Positions 47,936-57,003 of a DNA stretch of 64,000 nt are shown here, piece after piece (the stretch's first letter is position 1; the number at the start of each line of letters is the position of its first letter). The translations under genes and the position numbers were made by a program. Source of the DNA: Desulfobacteraceae bacterium (lineage in GTDB: Bacteria > Desulfobacterota > Desulfobacteria > Desulfobacterales > Desulfobacteraceae); assembly GCA_016744295.1 (NCBI GenBank), contig JADGEQ010000009.1:120250-184249 (forward strand). Direction: 5' to 3'. The notes under the pieces were generated by a model. The model worked only from the letters and a program-made list of their open reading frames with translations, ran no database searches and was not told the DNA's origin.

Positions 47936-49395
47936 GTTTCCTCACAAATATTTTGTCTTTCTTCTGGTAATTTTAAACGGCGTTCCAAAATTGTCCTTAG
48001 TAATATAAAACTATTAGATGCGGCATGTTTTGCTTTGTAGTATTCTGCTGGAGTTTTATGTGCACCTGCATTTCTTATATCCCGAATCGATTTCCATAAA
48101 TCAACTTTTCCGCCTAATATCTTATCTGTAGGATAATGATCATCCCACTTAGATATTTTTTGTTCGGTTTCAAACGCATTTAATTTATGGGGAAACATTG
48201 TTTTTTTTATTGATTGTATATCAAGCAATTTTTGTATTGTCTTTATTTCTACAGGTGAAGAAAAAATGGTATCTGATAAAGTTTGTCGTGCAAGATATTC
48301 AATCCACTTCCCCAAAGTAAACACACCGTCAGTTAAAGGGTTGCTTTTAAAAATTTGTATTGATGCTAATATTTTAGCTAAGGCTTCTTTTGTTTCCAAT
48401 TCAAATTCACTTTTTATTTTAACGGAGAGTTCAATAATTCTTTCATAATCTTTAGAAATCAATTCATAAAAGGAGATGCAATCTAATATTTGAGCCCTAT
48501 CAAGATTCATTAGCTTATGGGAATATTTAGGAGCATGTTCGAAAATAATCGATTCAATATTGTCATACGATTTTTCTAAATTTTGGTTTAGATATTTTTT
48601 TAAATCGGTATTGGTTTTTGTTTTTGTTAATTCATCGGGCAATTTATATATTATGTTTGAAAACAAAGGCTTAGAACATATAAAACTTTCTGTTAATGTT
48701 CCTACCCCAAACTGTTGATGAATTTCATCAACAATGTCATCTAACATTAACCAAATGTTTATATTTTCACATTCTAAAATATATTGATATCTATAACCAT
48801 CTTCAATCGTTGCTATATAATATCCTGAAATTGTATCATTATATTTAGGAATTATGTCTTCCAGAATAAGGCTGTTATATTTGTTTTTTTCGGTATCATT
48901 CTTGACCCCTTGAAATCGTATTGTAATAAAAACTTTGATTAGGGATTTATCACAATAGGAATCTGTTTCAATTGGTGGCTCTATGATGAATTTACTACTT
49001 ACCAAATCTTCTAACTCTTTTTCATGAATGTCTTCGTAATTTTCTTGGACTTTATTTAAAGCTCTAAAACTTTCAGTACTTTTTCCTGCAAGAGGGACTA
49101 CTGACAAATTGGAATCAAAGGCATATCTTATAACATCTGTAACTTTGTAGCATTCAATATTGTTTGTTGTGATGCCATTCTTATGCAAAAGATGGTGAAA
49201 AGAACAATTTGAATCTTCAAAATATTTTATAAAATAATCAAATGGACCAATTACGTGATAGGCTTCAATATTTAAGTTGTTGATTATTTCATTAGTCTGA
49301 ATGAATGAAGCTGACTTAAATCGATACAAACAGAAAGTATGCCCTAAACTCATCAGAAACTTGGGATTAATTAAACAAATTTTTTGTGTAGTCAT
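47932..49395 (-). CDS. Protein with C-terminal HEPN-type RX4H motif
   Basis: 487 aa of unknown family. Near the C-terminus, WKSIRDIRNAGAHKTPAEYY contains R-N-A-G-A-H (about residues 441-446), the RX4H motif of HEPN ribonucleases, within a helical segment (ASNSFILLRTILERR). The preceding helices suit a HEPN bundle. The N-terminal 280 residues show no motif I recognise. Between the DAC-like gene (27-base gap) and the ATPase gene (4-base overlap), it is the probable toxic effector of the operon. Confidence 0.65.
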   Translation of the reverse strand: MTTQKICLINPKFLMSLGHTFCLYRFKSASFIQTNEIINNLNIEAYHVIGPFDYFIKYFEDSNCSFHHLLHKNGITTNNIECYKVTDVIRYAFDSNLSVVPLAGKSTESFRALNKVQENYEDIHEKELEDLVSSKFIIEPPIETDSYCDKSLIKVFITIRFQGVKNDTEKNKYNSLILEDIIPKYNDTISGYYIATIEDGYRYQYILECENINIWLMLDDIVDEIHQQFGVGTLTESFICSKPLFSNIIYKLPDELTKTKTNTDLKKYLNQNLEKSYDNIESIIFEHAPKYSHKLMNLDRAQILDCISFYELISKDYERIIELSVKIKSEFELETKEALAKILASIQIFKSNPLTDGVFTLGKWIEYLARQTLSDTIFSSPVEIKTIQKLLDIQSIKKTMFPHKLNAFETEQKISKWDDHYPTDKILGGKVDLWKSIRDIRNAGAHKTPAEYYKAKHAASNSFILLRTILERRLKLPEERQNICEET

Positions 49396-49422
49396 TGGTT
49401 CTCTGTATAATTAAATTAAAAA

Positions 49423-50745
49423 TTATATGGTCAAAACAAGATTCCCCATTTTATAGAATTTTGCGAACCCGTCCTGAGAAATCTTAATACTTATACCTGA
49501 TTGTGATAATACTTTGGCCGCCATACTTCCAGTGCCCGTTCTTCCATCCTTTAGTGTGATTTTACTCAAATCGGCTACTGCTCCAATTTTAATAATTCTA
49601 CCATTATCAGAGAGGATGGTTGCACCATCACTGGAAAGAATTCTTTTTATATGGCCAGAAAAATGTGTTCGGTTTATTTGAATAGGGGAACTTAAAAAAT
49701 CGACTGATGATAGTGTAAAAATTTCTATATCATCTAAACGAAGAGGTATCCATATTAACGAACTGTTTCGTTCCCTAATCATCGCTAATACGAAATCTAT
49801 TAATCGTTCAATAGACAAGTCATCAAAATTGGGGAGTAGTGACGTGACACAATTAATAATTTTAGTGAAATGTTTAAAGTTCCAATGAGAGCCATTAAAA
49901 GTAAACTCCATTCCTTGAGCGTTAGTTATATTAAGTTCCTTACCTAAGTCTGTTTGGAAGGCCACATCAGAGCCTTTTAATGTGTTTTTTAAGGAAAGAG
50001 AAGAAACTGAAATAAGTTTTTTATCGTTATTAAGGAAAAATATTCCTTGAATTGTAAGAGTACTATCCACTAAATAGTAGCAGGTATGACCATCAACGAG
50101 ACTCCAGAACCTTCTGTCATCAACCTTCGAGTGAGAAAAACTTTCCTTTTTTGATAAAGCTATATAAGTGCCATTACGATTTCCGTCAGTATAATTTTTT
50201 ATCGATTTTGTTATAATAAGTCCTGTTGAAAAGTATCTGTCTTCAAATGTAAGAGTTCTGACGTCTAATAATAGATCAATAATGAATTTGATATGGTCAG
50301 GTATAAAATTTATCCCGATGAATTTGTAGATTGATTTATATAAAAGTTTTTTACCGAAATGTTGTAGATCTACCTTGTAATGATGTCTAATTGCAATTTC
50401 TAACCGTTTGCTCAAGGTCGCAGCAAATTGATTCAACAACTTTGAGGGGGGAAGTTCTATTTGGGGTTTTTCAAGTATTACTCCAAGGGTCAACTTGTAT
50501 TTTTTAGCCTGGGCAAAAATAAAAATTAACGCCTTTTCATCATTTAGAATATATACATTCCTATTCGGGTTATCTATTACATTGAGCCCATATTCTGAAT
50601 AAAATTTTTCCTGAGGAAAATAATTTAATTCTACGTGGCATTTGAAAAAATTTGATACGGTATCAATAAAAAGACTTTGATGGTTTTTAATAATGGTGAT
50701 ACTTGACTCGAATTTTCCAAAATCAACAAAGTCTTCCATAGTCAC
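49423..50745 (-). CDS. DAC-like (diadenylate-cyclase fold) sensor or synthase
   Basis: 440 aa. The C-terminal region resembles a DAC domain: SSDGATILSDNGRIIKIGAV holds the DGA motif at residues 373-375, and the position of the catalytic RHR motif is occupied by GRTGTGSMAAKVLSQSG (TGTGS at 403-407), followed by an ISIKISQDGFAKF strand. DGA is kept, but the RHR residues needed for c-di-AMP synthesis are not, so it may bind a nucleotide (as in DACNV/DACNH-type sensors) or make another product. First gene of the three-gene operon. Confidence 0.6.
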   Translation of the reverse strand: MTMEDFVDFGKFESSITIIKNHQSLFIDTVSNFFKCHVELNYFPQEKFYSEYGLNVIDNPNRNVYILNDEKALIFIFAQAKKYKLTLGVILEKPQIELPPSKLLNQFAATLSKRLEIAIRHHYKVDLQHFGKKLLYKSIYKFIGINFIPDHIKFIIDLLLDVRTLTFEDRYFSTGLIITKSIKNYTDGNRNGTYIALSKKESFSHSKVDDRRFWSLVDGHTCYYLVDSTLTIQGIFFLNNDKKLISVSSLSLKNTLKGSDVAFQTDLGKELNITNAQGMEFTFNGSHWNFKHFTKIINCVTSLLPNFDDLSIERLIDFVLAMIRERNSSLIWIPLRLDDIEIFTLSSVDFLSSPIQINRTHFSGHIKRILSSDGATILSDNGRIIKIGAVADLSKITLKDGRTGTGSMAAKVLSQSGISIKISQDGFAKFYKMGNLVLTI

Positions 50746-50794
50746 CTTATGCGAGCAAGAACAAAATAGTTAAGAATGCAGATAATTACCACAA

Positions 50795-50824
50795 CATGTA
50801 GGCGTATATAATTGCAAATGTCAA
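50795..50824 (-). promoter_or_regulatory. Candidate promoter of the DAC-HEPN-NTPase operon
   Basis: In minus sense TTGACA (50824-50819) is followed after 18 bases by TACATG (50800-50795), about 50 bases before the ATG at 50745. The -35 is perfect but the -10 is weak. Confidence 0.35.
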
Positions 50825-51531
50825 GTGGAACTTGTTGTTTTTAGGATAAAGTTGATATTTTGCATAAATCATAGAAATTAATTCAATTTATTAAGCTCTT
50901 TAATTATTACCGCGCGAAATAATTATATGAAAAAGCCAATAACTTTGTTGAGTTCGATCTAAAAATTGGCAAAAATTTGTAATACAATCAGGTAAGCTTT
51001 TTGTCTATCACCAAATGCCTCCCCCTCTTAGGATTTGGCGTTTAATTCTTCAATTGATTTGTTTCAATTCTGAAGCAGACTTAAATACGTTTGGCGACAT
51101 GCAACAATCGATTAAACGCTCTTCTATCAGTAAATAATCAACTGAGCACTTATTTATTGAAAAATATAGCCGAATGTTAATTTTTTACCAAAAGTTAAGA
51201 TTACGGTCGAAATCACAGCATTGGGTTCGATTCCCATGCACTTCCGCCATTTATAGCTATAAAATCAACCGGTTAACCCTTAAAAGATAGTTCCCCCATA
51301 GTTCCCCCATCTAAATCTATCACTCAAAATAGTTATAACGAAAATTCTTCTATTTTAACGAAACGAATAAAACAATTTTTATCGTGAATTTAAATTGTTT
51401 TCTGGGGCGCCCAAAAGGATCAAACATCTTAAGGTATTTATTTTTTTGACAATTTCTATTGTTGCAAAATAAACAGTCTATTTCAGTCCGTATAAATAGT
51501 ATTCTTATTCAAAGAGAATATAATCCTTTGA
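50825..51531. other. Gene-free stretch with tRNA 3'-end remnant and tandem C-rich repeats
   Basis: No gene seen. On the plus strand 51203-51249 looks like the 3' half of a tRNA: T-arm TTGGGTTCGATTCCCAT followed by GCACTTCCGCCA, with CCA at 51247-51249. Soon after it, AGTTCCCCCAT occurs twice in tandem (51289-51299, 51300-51310). This matches an old attachment site with integrase arm repeats. Confidence 0.5.
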
Positions 51532-51669
51532 TCAACAGATCATGTGGAGGGTAATATTGCCGCAACTTTTTGAAGAGACTCTGTAAGAATAGTCAACTGG
51601 GTTGTCGAATGCGGGAGTTGAACCCGTGTTCCTTGAGTTATCTAATTGATTTTATAAAAGATAAAAAAT
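51532..51669. repeat. Direct repeat B bracketing the three-gene defense-like insert
   Basis: Partner of 45798-45935, same orientation, differing at about seven positions plus a small indel. It is followed by TGCCCCACTTGTGCCCCA, a C-rich pair like the one beside repeat A. The span 45936-51531 between the repeats holds exactly the ATPase, HEPN and DAC-like genes and their upstream region. Confidence 0.75.
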
Positions 51670-51770
51670 GGGTGCCCCACTTGTGCCCCATTTAGCATAA
51701 TGATGCTAAGTTAAGCTTTCTATTCTAAAAGTAGTTGTGATCCCGCATTTTTTATTCAGTTTATTACAAA

Positions 51771-52766
51771 TCACTCACCAGGAATTCTACAACTATCAGA
51801 ACTCAAAGAGTCACTTTCTATTTTAAAAAAATGACAATGATCATCAGGAATTGAATAGTATTCGTAATTATAACTATTTGCTGTGAGATAGCATAACTGG
51901 ATTGAAGGTCTTTCAAAAACGGCTAAACCAGCACCTATAGTAGATATTTTATTATTCATAGGGGCTATAACTGTGTTGCAATCCTTAAATTCAGTTATAT
52001 GATTAAGAATCTCTTTCTTTGTCTCATAAGGATCAACTAAAGAAATTTCAAACTTCTTTGTGTTTGGATAAAAATCAAAGAGTTCTTCGTGACGTCTTTC
52101 ATTTATCAGTTGATGCTCAGGTGTTATAGAGGAATGTTTACTCCCAAAAGCTATTGATACAACGTCATATTCGAATATATCGATTAATGTTTTAGTTCTC
52201 TCCCTTTCAAATCCAAATAAAATCACCAAGTGATTACTTTTTGATGGATCGAAATTCCCTGGATATCCAACAATAGATCGAACCGACTTAACTCCTTTAG
52301 AAAGCCATTTCTTTTCTGGATTAGTTTCGTTGTAAGAATATTCTTTCGCACCTGTATAGCAAATAAATAATTGATCATCAGACTTCAATTTATACTGTAA
52401 TAGCTTTAAAAGAGTTAGTCCTCCTTCATGAGTGAAGGTCGTAATATCTACAAAAAAGTTTTGTTTTTTTTCTTTTTCAACAAGTGAATCTATTGTATGT
52501 CCCATTGTTTTTAACATTTGACCGGGATTACCTATTTGAAGATTCACAGTCTCTGATTTTGGACCTAACAGCTTTTGGATTTTTTTTGCATTTTGTTTTA
52601 TGCTTTCATATAGATCATCAAAATAAAAAATGATCTTATCTTGTATTTCTAAATCCTTAATAGCATTAGGTATTGAAAAACAACGTTCCTCAAAGCTAGC
52701 TGAGCAAAGGAAAACATCAACTCCGTCCTTCAAAGAATCTGTTAAATTTGACAATTTTATTCGCAT
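51771..52766 (-). CDS. Rossmann-like protein of unknown function (last gene of MTase-HD-ATPase operon)
   Basis: 331 aa, soluble. Strand-loop patterns suggest two alpha/beta domains: DVFLCSASFEERC, FFVDITTFTHEGGLTLLKLL, LFICYTGAKEYSYNE, then VILFGFERERTKTLIDIFE, EHQLINERRHEELFDFYP, VIAPMNNKISTIGAGLAVFE. The layout recalls CARF-like or nucleotide-sensing Rossmann proteins, but I cannot assign it. Only 2 bases separate it from the ATPase gene, so it belongs to the same operon. Confidence 0.65.
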   Translation of the reverse strand: MRIKLSNLTDSLKDGVDVFLCSASFEERCFSIPNAIKDLEIQDKIIFYFDDLYESIKQNAKKIQKLLGPKSETVNLQIGNPGQMLKTMGHTIDSLVEKEKKQNFFVDITTFTHEGGLTLLKLLQYKLKSDDQLFICYTGAKEYSYNETNPEKKWLSKGVKSVRSIVGYPGNFDPSKSNHLVILFGFERERTKTLIDIFEYDVVSIAFGSKHSSITPEHQLINERRHEELFDFYPNTKKFEISLVDPYETKKEILNHITEFKDCNTVIAPMNNKISTIGAGLAVFERPSIQLCYLTANSYNYEYYSIPDDHCHFFKIESDSLSSDSCRIPGE

Positions 52767-52768
52767 GG

Positions 52769-54535
52769 CTAATTGTCCTCGAATAAAAGCATTTGGGGAT
52801 CATTAAATATTTTATCAACCCCTTTTGACTTAACTCGCCCTATAATTGTGTTCGGTTTATATAAAGCTTCATCCAAAACATCACATGTAACAAATTTATA
52901 CCCTGCAAAATTGGTCGGATCTAATTTGAAATATGGTGCCAGTAACCTGTTTAGGATATACAATTGAGCTTTACCTGTCCCACGTTTATTTCCAATTAAT
53001 GACTTTTGAAAATATCCAGTTTGCACTCCTAATTTTAATATTCGACGTAGTTCTTCTCCAGGTTCATTCTGAAGAGCAAATGAAAAAACACGTCTTTCAC
53101 TAGCGTCCGACAGAAGAATCAGGTTGAAAGTTTGTCCTAAAGCTTCAATCAAGTTTCTTAGTTTATCCCAATCGCTTATTTCGTCCTTTGAGTTATCATC
53201 GTCATCTCTTAATCTGGAAAAATTTTCATCAAAGAACCAATTAGAATACCCTTTTATTTCTTCATCTTGGATCCCAGCATTTATACAGTTAAACCCTTCC
53301 TCACCTGATTTTATTAATTGATGAGCAAACATTTTAGATGAGAATTCCAGAAAGTGTCTCATAACTCCAGAAGACGCCTGAACTAAATTCACAAATCCAG
53401 CATAGCTATATGTATTGAGGTTACCTTTTAAGGACTTCATGAAATCTGATCTTGCATACCGATAAGCGTGATCATATCCTTTTTTACCATCAAATTTTAA
53501 TCGGTATTCATTTATAATTTTTTGAACCTTCTGCTCTTGTTCAACATCTTCTGGAAAAAAATCTTCTGCTTCAACACCTTTAAAACCAAACTTATTTAAT
53601 CTTTTTTGCACAGCCTCGCTAACACGTTTTGTATAAAGACTTTTCCGTGTCGTATATATTTCAGAGATATTAATTTCTGAATAATCATGTGGAGTGTCAA
53701 TCCTTGAGTTATTTACTGTGTTGTAGGTTGGATAATTGAGCTGAGTCGATATTTTAAAACATACTATTTTAGTTGTTCTTAAAGAAACCCAATAATTCAA
53801 AATTTTTATTTGAATGTTGCTTAAATTATCAGCATCATCAACTAGAAGATAAATGGATCCTTTGGGCATAAATGAAAGTTTTGTTATTTTTTCCAACAAG
53901 GGAAATAAGAAATCAGAAAATGTACAAATTGCTCCTCGATAAGGTATCGGACCTCCAACACAACTCAACTGAAAAATATAATCTGTATTAAACCTGTAGT
54001 TTATCTCTGAACAAATCTCTTTCATTTGATTAAAAACATCAGAAACACTTTTAGCTTCAGACTCTAATGTTTCAGTTTGTTTCCAATTCGAATATTTTAA
54101 TGCTTTGGAAAAGGTATTGTTAAAAAATATTTTTAACTCTTCAAAATTATCTTGTGCTTTATCAAACTCAGTCTGTATTAAAGAATCGAATATTTTTATC
54201 GCAAAATTTATAACCATAAAATGTTCGTTAAGAATAGCTTCACCATGCTTATTTTCAATGATAGATAAGTCTGCTTTTGATAAGTGCCCTTCTTTAATTG
54301 GTATATGAATTGAAAAATAGTCTAATTGTTCAATCTTATTTCCTGTAACGATACATTGACAGTCAGGAGCCATATATCTGAAAATCATACTTTTTCCTGA
54401 TCCTCGAGGACCATGTATAAATGTATGACCAGCGTCCGGAACATTAAAGTATTCTTTAAACACAGGTACAAACAAATCGACAACATCTTCAGCCGGAATT
54501 TTTTCGGGAGTTTTATATTCAAATGGATTGATCAT
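52769..54535 (-). CDS. ORC/CDC6-like AAA ATPase
   Basis: 588 aa. Walker A HGPRGSGKSM at residues 41-50, Walker B SIYLLVDDADNLSN at about 227-240, then a sensor-like ISTQLNYPTYN segment. The C-terminal half is helical with a wHTH-like end (RRILKLGVQTGYFQKSLIGN). Resembles the group annotated as ORC-CDC6 family AAA ATPase in bacterial defense loci (recollection). A likely motor or switch linking the methyltransferase and HD protein. Confidence 0.72.
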   Translation of the reverse strand: MINPFEYKTPEKIPAEDVVDLFVPVFKEYFNVPDAGHTFIHGPRGSGKSMIFRYMAPDCQCIVTGNKIEQLDYFSIHIPIKEGHLSKADLSIIENKHGEAILNEHFMVINFAIKIFDSLIQTEFDKAQDNFEELKIFFNNTFSKALKYSNWKQTETLESEAKSVSDVFNQMKEICSEINYRFNTDYIFQLSCVGGPIPYRGAICTFSDFLFPLLEKITKLSFMPKGSIYLLVDDADNLSNIQIKILNYWVSLRTTKIVCFKISTQLNYPTYNTVNNSRIDTPHDYSEINISEIYTTRKSLYTKRVSEAVQKRLNKFGFKGVEAEDFFPEDVEQEQKVQKIINEYRLKFDGKKGYDHAYRYARSDFMKSLKGNLNTYSYAGFVNLVQASSGVMRHFLEFSSKMFAHQLIKSGEEGFNCINAGIQDEEIKGYSNWFFDENFSRLRDDDDNSKDEISDWDKLRNLIEALGQTFNLILLSDASERRVFSFALQNEPGEELRRILKLGVQTGYFQKSLIGNKRGTGKAQLYILNRLLAPYFKLDPTNFAGYKFVTCDVLDEALYKPNTIIGRVKSKGVDKIFNDPQMLLFEDN

Positions 54536-54562
54536 TTATATTTTCCTAGATGTAATTTCAAT

Positions 54563-55621
54563 TTAAGCGGGATTAAGTTCTATTTCATCTATTTTATTTT
54601 TAATATATTTCCCATCAAGTTTAGTTCCAAAATCGTTTACCAACGGTTCACAGAGTAAGAACAAATCGTCAATATTACCTCTTGGGTATCCAAATAAGTC
54701 ACTAATCTCGAAATTAAGTCCCGGTAAAATCGTTAACCGAACATGGTAGAATTCAATAGAGATTGAAATCTTTTCTATATCAATCATTCCTTTGAGAAAT
54801 CGCATACAATAAATTCTTTCTAAATGCATCTTCAAAATTCTATTATAGATTTCATCAAGCAATAGAATTTCATTACCATCTTGATTTGCAAAGAATTGAG
54901 TCGCAAAGGTTTTTGAAATTTTAAATGTTAATTCAATCGTTTTTGTTGCATGCTTTACATATACATTATCTAAACAAGCCGAAAAAGCATGATGCATTTT
55001 ACTCTTCGGTGGTAATAAATCCTCTTCCAATAATTTAGTAGAAGCTCTCCTTTTATCATCTGCCAATTCATCAGCAAACCTCAAAACGCTTGCAACAGAT
55101 CGAGTTCTGACAATACCCTTAAGACAATTTTCTTCTTTTTTCAAAGGGCTAATTTTATCTTTATTATCAGTCCCTTTTATTTTCCCTCCATGGCTATCAA
55201 CAATGCTACGAATAAGCATGATCTCAACGGTATCTTCGCCGCACAGTTCTTCTGCATGAGAAATGATCTTATCAACGCTAATCTCATGCTCATATCTCCC
55301 AAAAACATTCCCAACATCATGAAGCAGAATACACAACAAAAGGATATAAATTTCATACGCAGAAAAATCACAATCATCAGCAGCAACTAATTCGGTTGCT
55401 TTTTCAATTACAGTTATAACATGCCCCGCACCATGATCATTCAATACAATTTCTGGGTCTTTAAGGTGTGCTCCCATCGTAACTTGGTCATAGACATTTC
55501 TATTTAAGTAATCGAATAAAGATTTGTACCTTGTATAAAAATCTTCTCGATTCCTATGGTGAAAAGCACTAAGCGGTGGTCTTTTTAGCCACTCATCTAT
55601 GGACTTGTTATTTAATTTCAT
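54563..55621 (-). CDS. HD-domain phosphohydrolase-like protein
   Basis: 352 aa. Metal-binding HD signature: NDHGAGHVITVIEKA (His63/67), LLCILLHDVGNVFGRYEHE (His101-Asp102) and RFADELADD (Asp184). HD proteins hydrolyse phosphodiesters or nucleotides, including dNTPs and cyclic nucleotides. Starts within the last 4 bases of the methyltransferase gene and is followed 27 bases later by the ATPase gene. Confidence 0.8.
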   Translation of the reverse strand: MKLNNKSIDEWLKRPPLSAFHHRNREDFYTRYKSLFDYLNRNVYDQVTMGAHLKDPEIVLNDHGAGHVITVIEKATELVAADDCDFSAYEIYILLLCILLHDVGNVFGRYEHEISVDKIISHAEELCGEDTVEIMLIRSIVDSHGGKIKGTDNKDKISPLKKEENCLKGIVRTRSVASVLRFADELADDKRRASTKLLEEDLLPPKSKMHHAFSACLDNVYVKHATKTIELTFKISKTFATQFFANQDGNEILLLDEIYNRILKMHLERIYCMRFLKGMIDIEKISISIEFYHVRLTILPGLNFEISDLFGYPRGNIDDLFLLCEPLVNDFGTKLDGKYIKNKIDEIELNPA

Positions 55622-56664
55622 GTCAACTCAACTATTTTTTTAAATACAGCCATTGAAAGTAGAGGTGGTACAGCATTACCTACATGCTGCTGCTGACTAA
55701 TTAGTGGACCAGTAAATTCAAACCAATCAGGGAATGATTGTAATCTAGCGGCCTCTCTCACAGATAGTCCTCTATCCTGAGTTGGGTGAATCAACATATT
55801 CTTCCTATAGTTTCCTATAACAACAGATGGTTTTTTTTCTGATAAGCGTCGATATATACCATGATGACATCGACTGGAATCTTTATAGTTGGACATCAAT
55901 TCAGCAGGAATATTTTTCCAATTACCACCTTGAGGAATATGCTTATAACGACTAAGAACTAATTGAGAATTCTTTGTTACTAAATTATTAGAAACCTTTT
56001 TCTTTTTTCCTTTCATATGGATTTGATACTCGGATTTCGGTTTTGCTCTATAGTTTAGATCCATTATTGATGAACCATTTTTTAACACGGGCAAATCTGA
56101 TATAGCTTCTCCAACTGTAATCGGTAATTTCGTTACTGGTTCAGGAAACTCAAACGCTATACCATGTCGAGATGCTACTATAAAAACTCGCTCTCTATTT
56201 TGTGGTACACCATAATCACATGCATTTAGTACTTTATAATTGATGGTGTATTTCAACGAATCCAAACCTTTAAGAATGTGCTTTAAAAACATCCCTTTTT
56301 TCAATTCAGCAAATCCTTTAACATTTTCTATAACAACCCAATCGGGCATAATCATTTCGACACAACGAAGATATTCTTGAAAAAGCCAATTAATTGGATT
56401 CTTACGAGTCCTGGTTTTTTGATTGGAACTTGAATACCCCTGACATGGAGGGCCACCAAATAAGACATTGATATGCTTTTTTCCTATATCAAATTGTTTT
56501 ATTTCTTTTATGTCATCAATGACAACAGTAGTTCCTGATAAATTCTTTGCATAAGTTTGGGCTGCATGAAAATCTTTCTCGACAGCAACTTTTGTTTTAA
56601 CCCCTGCCCAATGAGCACCTAAAGCTAACCCGCCAACACCTGAAAACAATTCAACCCCAATCAT
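55618..56664 (-). CDS. DNA C5-cytosine methyltransferase
   Basis: 348 aa. Motif I ELFSGVGGLALGAHWAG at the N-terminus, motif IV GGPPCQGYSSS with catalytic Cys near residue 74, motif VI VIENVKGF, motif VIII QNRERVFIVAS, and motifs IX-X LSVREAARLQSFPDWF and QHVGNAVPPLL. The ATG at 56664 follows GGAG; a GTG at 56679 is also in frame. No adjacent classical restriction endonuclease gene; the HD-ATPase partners may take that role. The intergenic 56665-57003 shows only a TTGACA at 56782-56787 (minus) as a possible -35. Confidence 0.93.
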   Translation of the reverse strand: MIGVELFSGVGGLALGAHWAGVKTKVAVEKDFHAAQTYAKNLSGTTVVIDDIKEIKQFDIGKKHINVLFGGPPCQGYSSSNQKTRTRKNPINWLFQEYLRCVEMIMPDWVVIENVKGFAELKKGMFLKHILKGLDSLKYTINYKVLNACDYGVPQNRERVFIVASRHGIAFEFPEPVTKLPITVGEAISDLPVLKNGSSIMDLNYRAKPKSEYQIHMKGKKKKVSNNLVTKNSQLVLSRYKHIPQGGNWKNIPAELMSNYKDSSRCHHGIYRRLSEKKPSVVIGNYRKNMLIHPTQDRGLSVREAARLQSFPDWFEFTGPLISQQQHVGNAVPPLLSMAVFKKIVELT

Positions 56665-57003
56665 TGCATTAAGCTCCACTTACTCAAAAAAGCACACTAT
56701 TATTAGATCCGTTTATCTGAATTAAGAAAACCATACAAATAAATTTCTTCCACAATATCAATTATTGAAATGCTACTAAAATGTCAAGAACTGATCACTC
56801 ATGATTTTTTTTGTATAAATCTACTTAATTTAAAACTTATTGTTTATTAATTTTTCATCAATTGTTTTCTGTTCAGTACCCCCATAGCCTATTGAAAGAA
56901 TAAACTATGGGAGTAATTTTGAATATTGCTGAACTTTAAAATTAGTGTGTTATTTTCCCCACCTAAGAACCCTTTAATTAACACCTCAAATTATTATGTC
57001 TCG

